Shown piece after piece: positions 26,305 to 34,666 of a stretch of 64,000 nt of DNA. This stretch comes from CAYXPR01 sp964467255 (GTDB lineage Bacteria; Pseudomonadota; Alphaproteobacteria; Rickettsiales; RGZB01): positions 27,452-91,451 of the forward strand of contig CAYXPR010000010.1 of NCBI GenBank assembly GCA_964467255.1, read 5' to 3'. Numbering within the stretch: the first letter of the stretch is position 1; each line of letters opens with the position of its first letter. A program made the position numbers and the translations under genes. Under the pieces are notes generated by a model. The model was not told the origin of the DNA. It made no database searches and saw only the letters and a list, made by a program, of their open reading frames with translations.

Positions 26305-28119
26305 ATGCCGATTCGCGTTTTACCACCCGTTCTCGTTAGCCGCATTGCCGCAGGTGAAGTGATTGAGCGCCCTGCGTCTGCTACCAAAGAACTGGTCGAA
26401 AACGCGCTGGATGCTGGTGCACGCCGCATTGACGTTACCATTGAAAGCGGTGGCCGCAACCTAATTCGCGTGGCAGATGATGGCGCGGGAATGAGCGCAG
26501 AGGAACTAAGCCTTGCCGTAGAGCGCCATGCCACATCCAAATTGCCGGATGAAGATTTGCTAAACATCCATTTCTTTGGTTTTCGTGGTGAGGCCTTGCC
26601 TTCCATAGGCGCCGTTTCGCGCCTTACCCTCACTTCACGGGCGCAAGGGAATACAGAAGGTTGGAGCCTGAAAGTAGAAGGTGGTGAAAAATCGGAAGCC
26701 AAGCCTGCCTCGTGCAATCAAGGCACGATAGTAGAAGTGCGTGACCTTTTTTATGCCACGCCCGCCCGCCTAAAATTCCTAAAAACAGAGCGCACCGAAC
26801 AACAGCAAATTGCAGAAATTATTGAACGCATTGCCATGGCGCACCCAGATGTTGCCTTCCGTCTGCAAGCCGATGGGAAAGAAATCTTCTCCCTGCCTGC
26901 AGAAGTGCCTGACATGCTGGATGCTCGTCTAAAGCGCCTTTCCCGCATACTCGGCAAATCATTTGGTGAAAATGCCGTGCCGGTGGATGCCGAACGCGAG
27001 GGTATTCACCTCACGGGTTATGCCGGGCTTCCCACGCTCAACCGTGGCACGTCTAGCGCGCAGTATTTGTTCGTCAATGGCAGACCGGTGCGCGACAGAC
27101 TCTTGCTCGGTGTAGTAAAAGTCGCCTATCAGGATTTCCTCGCCCATGACCGCCACCCGATTGTGGCCTTGTTTTTGGATGTGCCGCCAGAGCAGGTGGA
27201 CGTCAACGTGCATCCCGCCAAGGCCGAAGTGCGCTTCCGTGATAACGCCACCGTCCGTGGGCTCATCATCACAGCGCTGCGCCATGCGCTGGAAGCGGCT
27301 GGTTTTCGCGCGTCCTCCACTGTTTCACAGGCAGCTTTGGCTGCTTTTTCTGCACCAAGTGGCCCCATGCCCGGCGCATCCTTCCCATCTCACTCTGGTG
27401 CATCCTTCCAGTTTGCGGAAACACCTGCTTCTTTCCGCCAACCATTCTCTTCTGCCTATCAGCCCACGCTACATGCGGTGGGCGAAGTACTCCATGCCCG
27501 TCACGAGCCACCGCCAGAAAACGAGCAAGAGCTGATTGCGCGCCCCTTGGGTGTGGCGCGTGGCCAACTACATGAAACCTACATCGTAGCACAGAATAAT
27601 GATGGCATCGTGATTGTGGACCAGCACGCCGCACACGAGCGTTTGGTGTATGAAAAAATGAAGAAGGATTTAGCCGCCAGCCGCCTTAAAACCCAGCGTC
27701 TGCTGCTGCCTGAAGTGGTGGAGATGGATCACCAGAAAGTTGCCGCTCTGATTGAACATAAAGAAACATTGGCAAAATTCGGCCTTGTAATTGAAGCGCT
27801 GGGTGACAGAGCCATCACCGTGCGTGAAACGCCTGCTGTTTTGGGCGAAACAAATGTACAGCAACTCATCAACGACCTTGCCGATGATGTGCAGGAATAT
27901 GGTGAAACATTTGCGCTCACCAAATCTGTCGAACATGTGTGCGAAACCATGGCCTGCCACGGAAGCGTGCGCGCTGGAAGGCGCCTCAACGTGCATGAAA
28001 TGAACGCCCTTCTGCGTGAAATGGAAGCCACGCCGCATTCCGGCCAATGCAACCATGGCCGCCCCACCTATATCGAGCTGAAACTGGCAGATATCGAGAA
28101 ACTCTTTGGCAGGCGCTAG
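26305..28119 (+). CDS. mutL: DNA mismatch repair protein MutL (endonuclease type)
   Basis: 604 residues. The N-terminal GHKL ATPase has ELVENALDAGA, DDGAGM and FFGFRGEALPS. The C-terminal domain has DQHAAHERLVYE beginning at Asp439, an exact match to the DQHA(X)2E(X)4E endonuclease motif, plus ACHGSVRAGRRL and CNHGRPTYIEL. This indicates a nicking MutL as in organisms without MutH. The middle (about 345-395) is a Ser/Pro-rich linker. It is 2 nt after pgi and 3 nt before the methyltransferase gene. Confidence 0.95.
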   Translation: MPIRVLPPVLVSRIAAGEVIERPASATKELVENALDAGARRIDVTIESGGRNLIRVADDGAGMSAEELSLAVERHATSKLPDEDLLNIHFFGFRGEALPSIGAVSRLTLTSRAQGNTEGWSLKVEGGEKSEAKPASCNQGTIVEVRDLFYATPARLKFLKTERTEQQQIAEIIERIAMAHPDVAFRLQADGKEIFSLPAEVPDMLDARLKRLSRILGKSFGENAVPVDAEREGIHLTGYAGLPTLNRGTSSAQYLFVNGRPVRDRLLLGVVKVAYQDFLAHDRHPIVALFLDVPPEQVDVNVHPAKAEVRFRDNATVRGLIITALRHALEAAGFRASSTVSQAALAAFSAPSGPMPGASFPSHSGASFQFAETPASFRQPFSSAYQPTLHAVGEVLHARHEPPPENEQELIARPLGVARGQLHETYIVAQNNDGIVIVDQHAAHERLVYEKMKKDLAASRLKTQRLLLPEVVEMDHQKVAALIEHKETLAKFGLVIEALGDRAITVRETPAVLGETNVQQLINDLADDVQEYGETFALTKSVEHVCETMACHGSVRAGRRLNVHEMNALLREMEATPHSGQCNHGRPTYIELKLADIEKLFGRR

Positions 28120-28122
28120 GCC

Positions 28123-28917
28123 GTGGTGAGCGACATTCATATTTTTGAACGCCGCACGAAACGCCTGCAACGGGCGCGCGCGCTAAAAAACCTAGAGCGT
28201 CATGATTTCCTCTATCGCGAAGTGGCTGAACGCATGGCAGAGCTTTTTACTGAAACCATCACCGCACACTTTCCGCTCGCAGTGGAGCTTGGCAGCCGCA
28301 ATGGTTACCTGCAAAAAGCTCTCTCCGGCCTTGCGGGTATCAATACTTACCTGCCTTGTGAAACCACTTATACCGCATCCAATGCATCATTGGTGCTGGA
28401 TGAAGAATGGCTGCCTTTCAAAGAAAATAGCGTGCCGCTATTTTTGAGTTTGCTGAACCTGCATTGGGTGAATGATTTACCCGGTTGCCTTGTGCAAATC
28501 AGAAAAGCGCTCGCCGATAAGGGCTTGATGGTTGCAACCATGCTGGGTGGTCAAACCTTGTGGGAACTAAAAGCCGCCATCGCTGAAGCCGCATCTGAAA
28601 CCGGCACGGCGCTCACTCCGCGCATTTCTCCGTTTGTAGAAATCAAAGATGCCGGCATGCTGTTGCAACGCGCTGGCTTTAACCTGCCTGTAGCCGATAG
28701 CGATACCATCACGGTCATGTACCCTGATGCGATGGCGCTGATGTACGATTTGCGCGGCATGGGTGAAAGCAACGCGCTGGTACAGCGGCAAAAATCCTTT
28801 ACCGCACCAGGTACGCTGGAAGCTATTAACGCTGCGTATAAAAAATTATTCCAGACCAAAGAAGGCCGCGTACCGGCAACATTTGAGATTATAACTCTCA
28901 CGGGTTGGAAAAATTAG
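28123..28917 (+). CDS. SAM-dependent methyltransferase-fold protein, NDUFAF5-like
   Basis: 264 residues. It begins IFERRTKRLQRARA, the basic stretch typical of the BioC/NDUFAF5 branch (FDR...RDRAA), then VELGSRNGYLQKAL as the degenerate SAM-binding glycine loop, LLNLHWVNDLPGCLVQIRKAL and MLGGQTLWELKAAI. The mitochondrial relative NDUFAF5 hydroxylates an arginine of complex I; a similar maturation role, or a general methyltransferase, is inferred. The start is one of two tandem GTG codons (28123 or 28126). The stop overlaps that of the convergent oxidoreductase gene by 3 nt. Confidence 0.75.
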   Translation: MVSDIHIFERRTKRLQRARALKNLERHDFLYREVAERMAELFTETITAHFPLAVELGSRNGYLQKALSGLAGINTYLPCETTYTASNASLVLDEEWLPFKENSVPLFLSLLNLHWVNDLPGCLVQIRKALADKGLMVATMLGGQTLWELKAAIAEAASETGTALTPRISPFVEIKDAGMLLQRAGFNLPVADSDTITVMYPDAMALMYDLRGMGESNALVQRQKSFTAPGTLEAINAAYKKLFQTKEGRVPATFEIITLTGWKN

Positions 28918-29900
28918 GCTGGTGTCAGCACCAGCTTCCCGAGTGTTTTGTTAGACAGCATTTTTTCATGCGCTTTTTCTGCCTCAGCAAACGGCCAGAC
29001 AGAATCAATTACTGGTACAATTCGCCCATTTTCAAAATAAGGCCAGAACACCGACTCAAGCGAACGCGCCAATTCATGCTTCACTAGCAGTGGCTTGTCC
29101 CTCAGCGTAGAGCCAATGATGGTAATGTTCTTCATCAGCAAGGTTGCCACGTCCAGCGTGGCTTCACGCCCTTGCAGCAACGCAATACTGATAAGTTTTC
29201 CGCCTTTGCCAAGGGCTTTTAGATTTTTCTGAAAGTAGTCGCCCCCCACCATATCCAGCACCAGCGCAACACCCTCACCGCCTGTTGCTTTCTTCACTAC
29301 CGAAACAAAATCCTCATCGCGGTAACATATGGCCTCTGTGGCGCCCAGTTTTCTGCAAAGGGCAGCTTTTTCCGCTGTGCCCGCCGTAGCATACACCACT
29401 GCGCCCATGGCGCTCGCCATTTGAATTGCCAGCGTGCCGATGCCACTTGCGCCGCCATGAATAAGCACTTTCCGCCCTGGCGCAAGCCCACCCAGTTCAA
29501 ACAGATTCAAGTATACCGTAAACGCCGCCTCAGGAATGGCAGCAGCCTGCACAAAATCCATACCTCGCGGCATGGGCAAGGTCAGGCTTTCATGCGCCAC
29601 GGCATATTCCGCATAACCACCGCTCGCAAGCAGCGCGCAGACTTTATCGCCCACTTTGCGCAGCTTTGCCTCGCTGCCAAGCGCAACCACCTCACCAGCC
29701 ACCTCAAGTCCTAAAATCTTCGATGCGCCCGCCGGAGGTGGGTAATGCCCTTGTGCTTGCAGAATATCCGCACGGTTTATTCCTGCCGCATGCACTTTGA
29801 TTAATACTTCATGGGCCGCAGGCTCAGGGCGTTCCGCATCGGCCAGATTCAGACCATACTCTAGGCTGATGGGGTTATGAATTACCTGCAACTGTTTCAT
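28914..29900 (-). CDS. NAD(P)H quinone oxidoreductase, PIG3-like
   Basis: 328 residues from the ATG at 29900, reading MKQLQVIHNP. A longer frame reaches 30083 but would run through the start of the divergent gene and adds no conserved sequence. It is a medium-chain reductase without the structural zinc site: AAGINRADILQAQGHYPPP, ILGLEVAGEV, and Rossmann motif IHGGASGIGTLAIQ. The spacing and GHYPPP match the PIG3/TP53I3 quinone reductase group, which reduces quinones one electron at a time with NADPH. The stop codon overlaps the stop of the convergent methyltransferase gene. Confidence 0.88.
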   Translation of the reverse strand: MKQLQVIHNPISLEYGLNLADAERPEPAAHEVLIKVHAAGINRADILQAQGHYPPPAGASKILGLEVAGEVVALGSEAKLRKVGDKVCALLASGGYAEYAVAHESLTLPMPRGMDFVQAAAIPEAAFTVYLNLFELGGLAPGRKVLIHGGASGIGTLAIQMASAMGAVVYATAGTAEKAALCRKLGATEAICYRDEDFVSVVKKATGGEGVALVLDMVGGDYFQKNLKALGKGGKLISIALLQGREATLDVATLLMKNITIIGSTLRDKPLLVKHELARSLESVFWPYFENGRIVPVIDSVWPFAEAEKAHEKMLSNKTLGKLVLTPA

Positions 29901-29976
29901 ATCTTGCCACAAATCAATGTTCGTACTATGCTCGCTGCCAGCAAATATCAGCGTTAACTCGATGGGAATGACGACG

Positions 29977-30408
29977 ATGCGTTTCAAACCACTTTCTGCA
30001 CTGGCCTTGGCTTCCGTTATAACATGCCTTGGCTTCACTGCAACTCCGGCAGGTGCCACCGGTGCACTGCGGGAAACCAACAACGCCTACGATGCACCAA
30101 TCACCAAGGAAAAACCCGTGATGGTCATCCGCTTTAACAGCCCAAGCGTCTATTACCAGATGCCGCTCTATAACGTGGTGCGCAAAGCGCTGCAGATTTA
30201 TCCGGGCGCCTTTTTTGAACTGGTATCGGTCATTCCTACCACTGGCAGCTACGCTGCTGACGAAGCCAGCACACAGGCCGCACATGAAAATGCTAAAAAA
30301 GTGATGGCAACACTGGGCGAAATAGGCCTGCCAAAAGCCAAATACGAAACGAGCTACACCACCAGCTCGGAAGTAACGGATAACGAAGTACACTTGTTCG
30401 TACGCTAA
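29977..30408 (+). CDS. Small exported protein, OmpA-like remnant fold
   Basis: About 143 residues from ATG 29977 (MRFKPLSALALASV), with an alternative start at 29968. A signal peptide ends near TPAGA. The mature part contains MVIRFNSPSVYYQMPLYN and ends with AAHENAKKVMATLGEIGLP, then SSEVTDNEVHLFVR. The pattern 'accumulated residues - helix with AKKVMATL - short gap - strand ending in VHLFVR' resembles the last third of OmpA-type peptidoglycan-binding domains, but the conserved Asp/Arg contacts are not evident. Function unknown; periplasmic location is the only firm inference. A strong bidirectional terminator follows. Confidence 0.6.
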   Translation: MRFKPLSALALASVITCLGFTATPAGATGALRETNNAYDAPITKEKPVMVIRFNSPSVYYQMPLYNVVRKALQIYPGAFFELVSVIPTTGSYAADEASTQAAHENAKKVMATLGEIGLPKAKYETSYTTSSEVTDNEVHLFVR

Positions 30409-30435
30409 TAGGCTCAATCGATATTAGCTTAAAAC

Positions 30436-30474
30436 AAAACCACCCCCGCAGTCGCCTGCGGGGGTGTGGTTTTT
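30436..30474. terminator. Bidirectional intrinsic terminator
   Basis: CCCCCGCAG (30443-30451) pairs with CTGCGGGGG (30456-30464) around a 4-nt loop, the stem extending by two more pairs. It is flanked by an A-run on the left and TTTTT (30470-30474) on the right, so it can stop the plus-strand exported-protein gene and the minus-strand rpmJ. Confidence 0.85.
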
Positions 30475-30500
30475 GTAGCCGATGCTAATGCAGCTAAGGA

Positions 30501-30626
30501 CTAGCCCTGACGCGCTTTAAAGCGTGGGTTGGTCTTGTTGATTACGTAGACGCGGCCCTTGCGGCGCACAACGCGGCAATTCTTATCACGCTTCTTGGCA
30601 GATTTTAAAGAGCTAAGGACTTTCAT
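30501..30626 (-). CDS. rpmJ: 50S ribosomal protein L36
   Basis: A 41-codon gene below common ORF length cut-offs. The translation begins MKVLSSLKSAKKRDKNCRVV, followed by RRKGRVYVINKTNPRFKARQG, matching alphaproteobacterial L36. Only one cysteine is present, so this is the zinc-free (C-minus) form rather than the CxxC...CxxxxH zinc ribbon. It sits in the large ribosomal subunit. It has a strong own promoter upstream and the bidirectional terminator downstream, so it is monocistronic. Confidence 0.95.
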   Translation of the reverse strand: MKVLSSLKSAKKRDKNCRVVRRKGRVYVINKTNPRFKARQG

Positions 30627-30675
30627 AACAACCCTACTTACATATTCTATCGGTTACGCTTCAAAAGAGGGGTGC

Positions 30676-30704
30676 AAATTATCGAATCACCCCCCGTTTG
30701 TCAA
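30676..30704 (-). promoter_or_regulatory. Sigma70 promoter of rpmJ
   Basis: On the minus strand a consensus TTGACA (30699-30704), a 17-nt spacer and TAATTT (30676-30681), about 50 nt before the rpmJ ATG and just after the stop of the upstream glycosyltransferase gene. Confidence 0.65.
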
Positions 30705-30708
30705 GCCA

Positions 30709-32559
30709 TTAAAAAATGGCAGAATTCGGGGCAGAATCTGGCACCATTTTGGTCAGCCCGTGGTCAGTTTTATCCCAGTAATGCGGACGGCGGATCAGCT
30801 GCGCCACCGCGCGGAAGCTTGCCACCATGTGCAACACCCAGTAGATAGGGAATAAAAAAGCGTAAATTTCCATTGTTTTCCAACTCTTTATGCGAATAGA
30901 AGCAACCGCAAACACCGCATGCAGCAGCACCCCGGCAATCAAGTTGAATAGTGCAAGGGAAAGTACGCCGCTAGATACCACAACCACATCGGCCATCAGC
31001 GCCATAGATGTCATAAAAATCAACGGCATGGTAATAAACACCAGCGAAGGCGCTCCTACAAAAAACTGGAAGCCAAAAAAGCCCTGCACACCGGTCTTTC
31101 GCAGAAAACCCAATGGTTGGCGCATGTGTACGAAATAGGTCTGAATATAACCCTTAATCCAGCGCGAGCGCTGCTTCAGCCAGTTCTTCAAATCCACTGG
31201 CGCCTCCTCAAGCGTGTATGCATTTACGATGCGAGTGCGAAGGCCCTCTTGCACCAAACGCACACCCAAATCAGCATCCTCTGTCACGTTGTAAGGGTCC
31301 CACGCATAGAGCCGACGCAGCATGTCCGTGCGGAAGTGATTGCTTGTGCCACCGAGCGGAATGGGGATGCCCAGCTTCTCAAGCCCCAGCAACATGCAGT
31401 CAAACCACGCCGCATATTCAATCGCAAACATACGGGTCAGGAAATTTTCATTGCGGTTATAATAATTCAGACGCGCCTGCACACAGGCAACGTTCTTGGG
31501 GCTGTCCTCAAAGGTACGGATGACTTTTTTCAGTTGCTGCGGCTCGGGTATATCCTCCGCATCGTAAATCGTCACATATTCACCTTTGGCAAAACGTAGC
31601 GCATAGTTGCAGGCTTTTGGTTTGGTCTGCGGGTAGGAATAGGGCACGCGGATAATTTCAAAGTAGCTTTCGCAAGCAAGGTTTTTAATAATCTGCGTGG
31701 TCGGCTCATCAGCCATTTCTACAATCAGCTTCACATCGAGTTTCGATTTCGGGTAATCGAAGCGGCGTACGGCAGTAATTAAATTATGTATGGTTGCCTC
31801 GCGCTCACGGAATAACGGCACTAGCAAAGTATACATTGGCAGCTCTTCATCTATCATGCCATCCACTGCTACTTCTTTTTCTTTCATGCGCTCCTGATAG
31901 CCATAAAAAAAGAAAATGGCTTTGAACACCAGCGCGAACACATAAAATATATTCATTGTAATGAAGAACGCGGTCAGCGTGGTTTGCCAGAAGATAAGCG
32001 CAACAACCGCAGCAAAAATACCAGCATACAGCGTGGCCTTACTGCGGCGCACGGCAAATAGCTTCTTGGCTGAGAATTGCGGCTGGTGCTGCCAGAGCAG
32101 ATTTCGCGCATCTTCATCGTCCTGCGATTCAAAGCAGGCTTTCACCGTCCATAAAATATCGTAGGGATACGTAATCACAAAACGGTAATTCTTATAATGG
32201 TCGGCTGCCCATGCGCGCACTTCTTCATCAAGATTTGTGGTGGCAATCACAATCTGTGAGCCATCTTTTTTCCACGGCACGAACCCATGCTTTAAAAAAA
32301 TATCGCGGTGCTTTTTCTCTATCAGGCTTTTATCGACAGGCGTGGCCATCAGGTTCACGAAATCAACTTTATAGTGTTCGGCAAGCGCCTGATACAGAGT
32401 GAAGCGGCTCACCGCGCCCATCCCGATCAGGATATCGCCAATACGTCCGCCCTGTTTTTTCTGCAGGCGCAATGCTTCCGTCAGCATCTTCTGGGATGCC
32501 AAACCTTTCTTCAGCAGCAACTCGCCAATTTTTTCTTTCTGTTCTTTTTTCTTTATCAT
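30709..32559 (-). CDS. MshEN-domain membrane glycosyltransferase (GT2)
   Basis: 616 residues. Residues 8-140 resemble the MshEN/T2SSE N-terminal domain (IGELLLKKGLASQKMLTEAL and IGDILIGMGAVSRFTLYQAL, a tandem repeat), which in related proteins binds cyclic-di-GMP. After two TM segments (about 177-220) comes a processive GT2 domain with YDAED (332-336), TEDAD (426-430) and QRSRW (463-467), the D,D,D,QxxRW set of cellulose and hyaluronan synthases. Several C-terminal TM segments follow. It probably polymerises and extrudes a polysaccharide under c-di-GMP control; polymer and ligand binding are inferred. It lies 9 nt after a barrel gene that may help export. Confidence 0.85.
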   Translation of the reverse strand: MIKKKEQKEKIGELLLKKGLASQKMLTEALRLQKKQGGRIGDILIGMGAVSRFTLYQALAEHYKVDFVNLMATPVDKSLIEKKHRDIFLKHGFVPWKKDGSQIVIATTNLDEEVRAWAADHYKNYRFVITYPYDILWTVKACFESQDDEDARNLLWQHQPQFSAKKLFAVRRSKATLYAGIFAAVVALIFWQTTLTAFFITMNIFYVFALVFKAIFFFYGYQERMKEKEVAVDGMIDEELPMYTLLVPLFREREATIHNLITAVRRFDYPKSKLDVKLIVEMADEPTTQIIKNLACESYFEIIRVPYSYPQTKPKACNYALRFAKGEYVTIYDAEDIPEPQQLKKVIRTFEDSPKNVACVQARLNYYNRNENFLTRMFAIEYAAWFDCMLLGLEKLGIPIPLGGTSNHFRTDMLRRLYAWDPYNVTEDADLGVRLVQEGLRTRIVNAYTLEEAPVDLKNWLKQRSRWIKGYIQTYFVHMRQPLGFLRKTGVQGFFGFQFFVGAPSLVFITMPLIFMTSMALMADVVVVSSGVLSLALFNLIAGVLLHAVFAVASIRIKSWKTMEIYAFLFPIYWVLHMVASFRAVAQLIRRPHYWDKTDHGLTKMVPDSAPNSAIF

Positions 32560-32568
32560 GCCTTAGCC

Positions 32569-33417
32569 CTAAAACTTCAGCCACATAGATGCCAGCAATC
32601 CGCTGCCTGCGCCCGTATTCTCACCCGCCACGTGCTGAAACGCGCCTAGCTGCAATGACGTTTTTTTGTCCCATTCATGCACCACTGAAACCTGCAGTTT
32701 CACCATATCGTATCCCGCAGAGTTTGCTAGCCGCAACGTCGTTCCATTTGCATCGCCATCCACGGCAAAATAATTGTCATTTTGTAGCACAGCCTGCCAC
32801 TTATCCGCAACCTTAAGGCCTAGCGACTGGTTCACGCGGATTTCGTCTGCAGGCGCGCCATACCGCTGGCGGTATGCAACCTCAAGATTGTAATAATGCC
32901 ACTGGCCATAAAGTGGAAAGGCCATCCCGCCCAGCGCGCGGATTTCTACATCCACCTGCCCTTGCCCGAGTGACAATGTTTCATCTTCATCATACAGCCC
33001 CGGCAGCTTCAGTAATGGCTGCAGAGAAAGCACGGCGCGCTCATTCTGCCACAGGCGTTTGCGTGCAAAAATTTCCGTATCACCAAGGCCGGAGTTATCG
33101 CCATTGCCCTTCTGGCTCAAACGCTGCAGACTGGTGCTAAGGCCAAGCGTTACATCGTCTTTCCAACCATATTCAAGATACGGATTATATTCGAGCTTGG
33201 TAAATTCCGGCTGGCGCTGCTGGTCGCCGTTGGCAAGAAATGCCTTATCCGTACGATATAAAAAAAGATTGTTGATGAGTTGTTTCTGGCCTTTTTCGAG
33301 CAGCCATGCCGCGGCCCGCGCATCCTGAAGCGGTAGGTATAGAAATAAAATCGCAGAAAAAACCCACCCGCGCCACAGCACAGGACTAACGCAGCGGCTA
33401 ATGAACCTTACGGCCAA
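32569..33417 (-). CDS. Predicted outer-membrane beta-barrel protein
   Basis: 282 residues with an N-terminal signal peptide (VFSAILFLYLPLQDARA). The mature protein alternates polar and aromatic residues (KLEYNPYLEYGWKDDVTLGL; YYNLEVAYRQRYG) and ends SGLLASMWLKF, with the terminal Phe expected for outer-membrane insertion. No named family was recognised. Its start lies inside the 3' end of atpF (20-nt overlap) and it runs straight into the GT2 gene (9 nt), so it may form a polysaccharide exit pore for that synthase. The functional link is inferred from position. Confidence 0.65.
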   Translation of the reverse strand: MAVRFISRCVSPVLWRGWVFSAILFLYLPLQDARAAAWLLEKGQKQLINNLFLYRTDKAFLANGDQQRQPEFTKLEYNPYLEYGWKDDVTLGLSTSLQRLSQKGNGDNSGLGDTEIFARKRLWQNERAVLSLQPLLKLPGLYDEDETLSLGQGQVDVEIRALGGMAFPLYGQWHYYNLEVAYRQRYGAPADEIRVNQSLGLKVADKWQAVLQNDNYFAVDGDANGTTLRLANSAGYDMVKLQVSVVHEWDKKTSLQLGAFQHVAGENTGAGSGLLASMWLKF

Positions 33418-33883
33418 TATCGGAAATCGCTTTGGAAATCATTTCATCCGCAGCGTCTTTGTTCAGATTTTCCAGAATCACTGCACGCGCTGTGCTCATC
33501 ACGATGTCTACCGTGTTGTTACGGATTTCTTCCACCACACGCACTTCAGACTGGCGGATTTTTTCCATCGCCACTTCCGTACGCTTGTTCAATTCCTGTT
33601 CAAGGGACTGGCGTGCCTGCTTGGAAATAAGCTCCGCTTCTGAACGGGCATTCTTCAGGATCTCTTCCACTTCCTCAAGCGCCTTGCGCTGGTTGCGCTG
33701 ATAGGCGGCCAGCACTGCCTGCGCTTCTTCTTTTAATTTCAGGGCATCATCCAGTTCTTTCTGGATGCGCGCAGCACGGCCATCAAGACCCGAAGCTGTC
33801 ACTTTGAACAGCTTTTTGCCAAATAGCAGGAAAAAAAGCACAAACGAAGCGCCAACAAAAAACGTCTGGTCAAAATTAATCAT
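33398..33883 (-). CDS. atpF: ATP synthase F0 subunit b
   Basis: 161 residues: one N-terminal TM segment (TFFVGASFVLFFLLFGKKLF), then a long charged coiled coil (ARIQKELDDALKLKEEAQAVL onwards) that forms half of the peripheral stalk. It overlaps the b' gene by 8 nt upstream and the barrel-protein gene by 20 nt downstream. The F1 genes (delta, alpha, gamma, beta, epsilon) do not follow, consistent with the split atp operon of alphaproteobacteria. Confidence 0.9.
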   Translation of the reverse strand: MINFDQTFFVGASFVLFFLLFGKKLFKVTASGLDGRAARIQKELDDALKLKEEAQAVLAAYQRNQRKALEEVEEILKNARSEAELISKQARQSLEQELNKRTEVAMEKIRQSEVRVVEEIRNNTVDIVMSTARAVILENLNKDAADEMISKAISDIGRKVH

Positions 33884-34352
33884 GTGCGCGCTCCTTCATT
33901 GCCGGGCCACCAGAAGTGCCTTTACCTGTCACTTGTTTTACTACCAGCATGGCTAGGTCTTCTGCCATAGGCTCAAGGTCTGCCATCACTTTTTGGTGCA
34001 ATTCCTGCATCTTTTTATCAGCATCGCTCAGTTTCTTCTGAATCACCTTATCCAGCTCTTCGCGTTTGCGTGCCGCCTCTTCCTCTGCCTTGGCTTTCGC
34101 CGTCATAATAGCAGCCACCGACTTTGCACGCGTTTCGGCCAGTGCGGCTTCATATTCCGCACGCACTTTTTCAGCTTCCTTGCGCATCGTCTCCGCCTTG
34201 TCCACATCCGTTGTAATACGGGTTTGGCGGTTCTGCAGCACCCGGCTGATCTGGGGTAATGTCACTTTGGACAGCACCACATAGAGCAGTCCGAAAGTGA
34301 TTACCAACCAGAAAAGCTGGGAGATAAATGATGAAGGATCAAGTTGTGGCAT
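33876..34352 (-). CDS. atpF': ATP synthase F0 subunit b'
   Basis: 158 residues beginning MPQLDPSSFISQLFWLVITF, the signature N-terminus of alphaproteobacterial b' (AtpX/AtpG), then VLSKVTLPQISRVLQNRQTRI and a long Ala/Glu/Lys coiled coil. It pairs with subunit b to make a heterodimeric stator stalk. It lies between atpE (39 nt) and atpF (8-nt overlap). Confidence 0.92.
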   Translation of the reverse strand: MPQLDPSSFISQLFWLVITFGLLYVVLSKVTLPQISRVLQNRQTRITTDVDKAETMRKEAEKVRAEYEAALAETRAKSVAAIMTAKAKAEEEAARKREELDKVIQKKLSDADKKMQELHQKVMADLEPMAEDLAMLVVKQVTGKGTSGGPAMKERAHD

Positions 34353-34391
34353 AGCCCCACCTTAAACGTTTAAAAGTAAATCCTGCCCGAA

Positions 34392-34631
34392 CTATACGAA
34401 CAGGATGATCAGTGCCACAACGAGCGCGAACAGACCCATTGCTTCAGCAAGACCGGCGCCTACGTATACGTATTTGGACAGCTTGGATTCAGCGGAAGGG
34501 TTGCGCGCGATGCCGGAAAGCATGGCGAAGAACACCAGACCCACGCCGATAGCGGCACCCATCATGCCAAAAGCGGTCAGGCCGGCACCGATAAATTTCA
34601 GAGCTTCATACTGCATTGCAACTTGTTCCAT
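34392..34631 (-). CDS. atpE: ATP synthase F0 subunit c
   Basis: 79 residues from the ATG at 34631, which has an AAGGAA ribosome binding site; a longer frame to 34703 is rejected because it runs into atpB and adds unconserved sequence. Two TM helices joined by the polar loop ARNPSAESKL; the proton-carrying Glu63 is in GAGLAEAMGLF. This subunit forms the rotor ring. Confidence 0.96.
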   Translation of the reverse strand: MEQVAMQYEALKFIGAGLTAFGMMGAAIGVGLVFFAMLSGIARNPSAESKLSKYVYVGAGLAEAMGLFALVVALIILFV

Positions 34632-34666
34632 TGTCTTTTTCCTTAAGGTTTTAGGGGTTGGATTAA

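Noticed and set aside
28250..28420. Loss of function of the NDUFAF5-like methyltransferase
   Set aside because: The glycine loop is degenerate (ELGSRNG) but such variants occur in the family; no frame break is present, so it is not called a pseudogene.
29901..30083. N-terminal extension of the quinone oxidoreductase
   Set aside because: The family starts at the Met at 29900; the extension is antisense to the exported-protein gene and lacks similarity to reductases.
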